This document shows, in pieces, positions 40,051-42,509 of a stretch of DNA of 42,509 nucleotides. The first letter of the stretch is position 1, and every line of letters starts with the position of its first letter. The position numbers and the translations under genes are program-made. The DNA is taken from the NCBI GenBank assembly GCA_002441265.1, contig DJVQ01000008.1:41322-83830 (forward strand), written 5' to 3'. Source of the DNA: Syntrophaceae bacterium UBA6252 (lineage in GTDB: Bacteria; Desulfobacterota; Syntrophia; Syntrophales; UBA6807). Under the pieces are notes generated by a model that saw nothing but the letters and a program-made list of their open reading frames with translations, had not been told where the DNA came from and ran no database searches.

Positions 40051-40154
40051 GCCGGGACACTTAAGGAAAAACCAGGGACACTTCCTGGGGGAAAAACCGG
40101 GACACTTCCCGTATTTTTCCAAAGAAAAATACGGGAAGTGTCCCTGGTTTTTCC
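40051..40154. repeat. Palindromic GGGACACTT repeat cluster after nuoN
   Basis: Arms 40090-40119 and 40124-40154 form a 30-bp inverted repeat that is perfect except for one extra A, with a 4-nt loop (CAAA). The left arm contains GGGACACTTCCCGTATTTTT. Two further direct partial copies precede it: GGAAAAACCAGGGACACTTC starting at 40065, and CCGGGACACTT at 40052. It may act as a two-way terminator between nuoN and the convergent pagL-like gene. Its repeated core makes it look like a REP- or MITE-type element. Confidence 0.8.
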
Positions 40155-40167
40155 GTCGCGGAAACCG

Positions 40168-40857
40168 TCAGAAGAACCGGGTGTACCCGATCGTTCCGAA
40201 GTGACAGTTGATGCCGTTGTTGGGCAGGTTGGTGTCGGCGTTGGAGAGGTGGCGGAACCGGTACTCGGCCACGAGGGCCGATTTTTCCGTCAGGAACCAG
40301 GTCAGCCCGGCGCCCACGACGTCGGAAATGATGAACCCGTTCGTCTGTTTTGCCGTCACCACCGAGATGTAATGGGGTCCCACGGAGGCGAAGAGGTGCC
40401 CCCAGAGCCTTCCGGACAGGGGGTGCATGTATTTGACCCCCGCGTCGACGCCGAATTCGATTTCCGTTTCCGCGCTGTTCACCGGATTCACCTGGGGTTC
40501 CACATACAGGGACAGCACCCCTTTCCATTCCCTAAGGAGGGCAACCCGGTTTTCCAGGTCGTATCCCAGCCGGACGATCACGAGGAGCGGATCGTAGCAT
40601 CCCTCGGGAAGGCTTCCCTGGCCGTAACCGACGATGACGCCCGCCTCGTTCATGGAACGGGAAGGACACGGCGCCTCCTCCGCCAGGAGCGGAGGGACTC
40701 CCGTCATGAGAAAAAGCACCGTAAATACAAGCGCGATCCATGCCGCTCCCCCGAGGCGGCATTTGCCCGGGGGTGTTCTCCGGACCGTTCCCTTTCGTGT
40801 CCCCGCGTATGCCGGCCCGCCGCCCGCGGCGTGCTTCGGCCCGTGCGAAGAAGCCAT
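40168..40857 (-). CDS. pagL: PagL-like lipid A 3-O-deacylase (acyloxyacyl hydrolase)
   Basis: A 229-residue outer-membrane beta-barrel protein. A hydrophobic export segment (AAWIALVFTVLFLMTG, about residues 38-53) ends at PPLLAEEA. The C-terminal barrel contains the PagL catalytic motif in YRFRHLSNADTNLPNNG (His and Ser of the H-x-S-N motif) and ends in an aromatic residue (YTRFF) as outer-membrane proteins do. PagL removes the 3-O acyl chain of lipid A. The N-terminus before the export signal is unusually long (about 33 residues), yet no nearer start codon exists. It is 4 nt downstream of the outer-membrane efflux gene on the same strand. Confidence 0.82.
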   Translation of the reverse strand: MASSHGPKHAAGGGPAYAGTRKGTVRRTPPGKCRLGGAAWIALVFTVLFLMTGVPPLLAEEAPCPSRSMNEAGVIVGYGQGSLPEGCYDPLLVIVRLGYDLENRVALLREWKGVLSLYVEPQVNPVNSAETEIEFGVDAGVKYMHPLSGRLWGHLFASVGPHYISVVTAKQTNGFIISDVVGAGLTWFLTEKSALVAEYRFRHLSNADTNLPNNGINCHFGTIGYTRFF

Positions 40858-40861
40858 GTTT

Positions 40862-42265
40862 TCAGTTCCCTCCCCCCCCGAGCGCCGCGTACAGCAGCAC
40901 CCGGTTCGCAAGCTGTTTCAGACGGACGGCGAGGAGCCCCTGCTGCGCCGCATACAGGGAGCGCTGGGCATCCAGCACCCCGAGAAAGCTGTCGATCCCC
41001 TTTTCATACCGCATGTTGGACAGGCGGTACGTTTCCGCGGTCGCCTCGACCAGGGAACGCTGCGCCGAAACCTCTTCCCCCACCGTCCCCTGAACTGCGA
41101 GGCCGTCGGCCACTTCACGGAAGGCGTTCTGGATCGCCTTCTCGTATTTGACGAGGGCGATCTTCCTTTCCGCCTGGCTGACGTCGTAGGCCGACCAGGT
41201 CCGGGCGTCGAAAATGGGCATCGAAATGACCGGCACGAAACTCCACACGGCCTGGTGGGCGCCGAAGAGACCGGACAGCTCGCTGCTGGCCGTCCCCGCC
41301 GTCGCGGTCAGGGAGATGCGGGGGAAGAACGCTGCCCGGGCGGCGCCGATGTTGGCGTTGGCCGCCTTGAGGAGATGTTCCGCGGCAAGGATGTCCGGCC
41401 GTCCCAGGAGCACCTCGGAAGAAAGTCCCGGCGATATCTCCGACGGGGGCATCACGGCCGCCAGATCGACGGGCAGAAGTTCCTCCGGAATGGCGGAACC
41501 GGCCAGAAGGTTCAGGGCGTTTTCATCCTGCGCCGTCAGCTGCGTATAGCGGGCGACATCGGCCCGCGCCGCCTCCACCGTCGTCCGGGCCCTCTGGAGA
41601 TCCAGCTCCGTGGCGAGCCCGAGCTCGAAGCGACGGCGGATCAGGCCGTAGGCCGCCTTCCTGCTCTCGAGGGTGGACCTGGAAAGGGCAAGGTTCTCCC
41701 GGTCCACCGCCAGGGTCATATAAGCCGTGGCGACTTCCGACACGAGCAGGATCTGCGCGCCGCGCCGGGCCTGTTCCGTGGAGAGGTATTGCTCCAGGGC
41801 GCTGTCCTTCATGCTGCGGATCCGGCCGAACAGGTCGATCTCCCAGGAGAGGACCCCGAAATTGACGCTGTATTCCTCCACCGTCTGCGATTTGCCCGAG
41901 CTCGAGAGATCGGCGGGGACCCGTTTCTTGGTCCCGCTGCCGACCGCGCTGACCGACGGGAACAGTTCGGCCCGCTGAACCCCGTAGAGGGCCCGCACCT
42001 TTTCCACGTTCAGAACGGCGAGCCTGAGGTCCCGGTTGTTTCCGAGCGCCGTTTCGATGACCTTCTGAAGCTTTCCGTCGATCAAGAATTCCTGCCACTT
42101 CCATTCGGCGGCCGCCGGTGCGGTTGCCGTCGCCGTTCCGGCGCAGGCCGCGCTTTTTGGCCATTCCGCGGGGACGGGGGCTTCCGGTTTCGTGTACCGC
42201 GGGGCCAGCGTGCAGCCCGTCGCGAACAGAAAAATGCCAGTCAGGAGAAGGAATGTTTTTTTCAT
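40862..42265 (-). CDS. RND efflux outer-membrane lipoprotein (NodT/OprM family)
   Basis: A 467-residue TolC-like protein. It has a lipoprotein signal: FLLLTGIFLFATGC, with the Cys followed by TLAPRYTKPEAPVP, the usual NodT/OprM start. Two repeats of the outer-membrane efflux domain follow, with long helices (RSTLESRKAAYGLIRRRFELG and its counterpart YRLSNMRYEKGIDSFLGVLDAQRSLYAAQ). It forms the exit duct of a tripartite pump. It lies one base after the RND pump gene on the same strand. Confidence 0.93.
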   Translation of the reverse strand: MKKTFLLLTGIFLFATGCTLAPRYTKPEAPVPAEWPKSAACAGTATATAPAAAEWKWQEFLIDGKLQKVIETALGNNRDLRLAVLNVEKVRALYGVQRAELFPSVSAVGSGTKKRVPADLSSSGKSQTVEEYSVNFGVLSWEIDLFGRIRSMKDSALEQYLSTEQARRGAQILLVSEVATAYMTLAVDRENLALSRSTLESRKAAYGLIRRRFELGLATELDLQRARTTVEAARADVARYTQLTAQDENALNLLAGSAIPEELLPVDLAAVMPPSEISPGLSSEVLLGRPDILAAEHLLKAANANIGAARAAFFPRISLTATAGTASSELSGLFGAHQAVWSFVPVISMPIFDARTWSAYDVSQAERKIALVKYEKAIQNAFREVADGLAVQGTVGEEVSAQRSLVEATAETYRLSNMRYEKGIDSFLGVLDAQRSLYAAQQGLLAVRLKQLANRVLLYAALGGGGN

Positions 42266-42266
42266 G

Positions 42267-42509
42267 TTACCGGCTCCCCGAAGGATCGGCGTCCGCCTTT
42301 GCGGCCGCTTCGCTCCTTCTGAGTTTTTTTCCGAAGATCCGCTCGACGATCACGTAGAAGAGCGGCGCGAAGACGATCACCAGGAGGGTGGCCGTCACCA
42401 CGCCTCCCACGACACCGGTGCCGATGGCGTTCTGGGCCCCCGCGCCGGCGCCGGTCGTCACGACCAGGGGAAGGACGCCGAACCCGAAGGCCAGCGAGGT
42501 CATGACGAT
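42267..42509 (-). CDS. RND efflux pump inner-membrane subunit, C-terminal part (cut by window edge)
   Basis: About 80 C-terminal residues of an AcrB/HAE1-type transporter: IVMTSLAFGFGVLPLVVTTGAGAGAQNAIGTGVVGGVVTATLLVIVFAPLFYVIVERIFG, the last two membrane helices, followed by a charged tail. This stretch is very conserved in the family (MTSLAF-x-G-x-x-PL and GAQNAIGTGV-GG). The reading frame continues off the right edge. The pump drives export of hydrophobic compounds with the proton gradient; a periplasmic adaptor gene is expected outside the window. Confidence 0.92.
   Translation of the reverse strand: MVMTSLAFGFGVLPLVVTTGAGAGAQNAIGTGVVGGVVTATLLVIVFAPLFYVIVERIFGKKLRRSEAAAKADADPSGSR

Noticed and set aside
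40051..40154. GGGACACTT copies as a short CRISPR array
   Set aside because: Copies differ in length, one is inverted, spacing is irregular and no cas gene is present.

Overview
The window is GC-rich throughout and reads like the chromosome of an anaerobic member of the Desulfobacterota (former Deltaproteobacteria, Syntrophales-like). I infer this from the mix of an ADP-forming acyl-CoA synthetase with split subunits, a class III PHA operon, a 14-subunit complex I operon with a hydrogenase-type NADH module, hemerythrin, PilZ and sigma-54 regulation. No search was run, so the taxonomy is an inference. I saw no rRNA, tRNA, CRISPR array or intact insertion sequence.

Layout. Bases 1-2767 (+): a MarR-type regulator followed by the two subunits of an ADP-forming acyl-CoA synthetase, with a palindromic candidate operator between them. 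Bases 2818-5980 (-): a small TerB-like protein with its own promoter and terminator, a YtcJ-like amidohydrolase, a PilZ protein and a hemerythrin. Bases 6290-8604: a DUF218 membrane protein, a Tat-exported dienelactone-hydrolase-like protein and a hotdog thioesterase. Bases 8965-11394 (+): a soluble three-PAS hybrid histidine kinase.

Bases 11400-17803 (-) form an eight-gene polyhydroxyalkanoate operon. In transcription order it holds two paralogous phasin-like proteins, a large PhaC-like synthase, a small PhaE-like protein, PhaE, PhaC (class III), a tandem-GAF protein and PhaJ. The PHA-responsive repressor gene phaR is divergent at 18061-18552. The shared intergenic region holds two good sigma-70 promoters and two copies of an 18-bp TGC-rich element that are likely PhaR operators. 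SbcC and SbcD follow (18572-23499, -).

Bases 23796-25154 (+) encode an NtrC-type sigma-54 activator. Just downstream, before nuoA, lies a near-consensus -24/-12 promoter with a palindrome about 140 bp upstream of the predicted start site. The complex I operon nuoABCDE-(HndB-like)-FGHIJKLMN runs from 25401 to 40012, mostly with overlapping stop/start codons. NuoF has the HydB/HndC architecture (thioredoxin-like N-terminal domain, FMN/NADH core, C-terminal 2[4Fe-4S] domain) rather than that of E. coli NuoF.

The operon ends in a palindromic repeat cluster. After it, on the minus strand, come a PagL-like lipid A deacylase and the end of an RND efflux operon (an outer-membrane lipoprotein and the C-terminus of the pump, cut by the window edge).

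Together the genes describe acyl-CoA/energy metabolism (ATP from acyl-CoA, 3-hydroxyacyl-CoA storage as PHA, NADH/ferredoxin-linked proton pumping) with local regulators beside each system.
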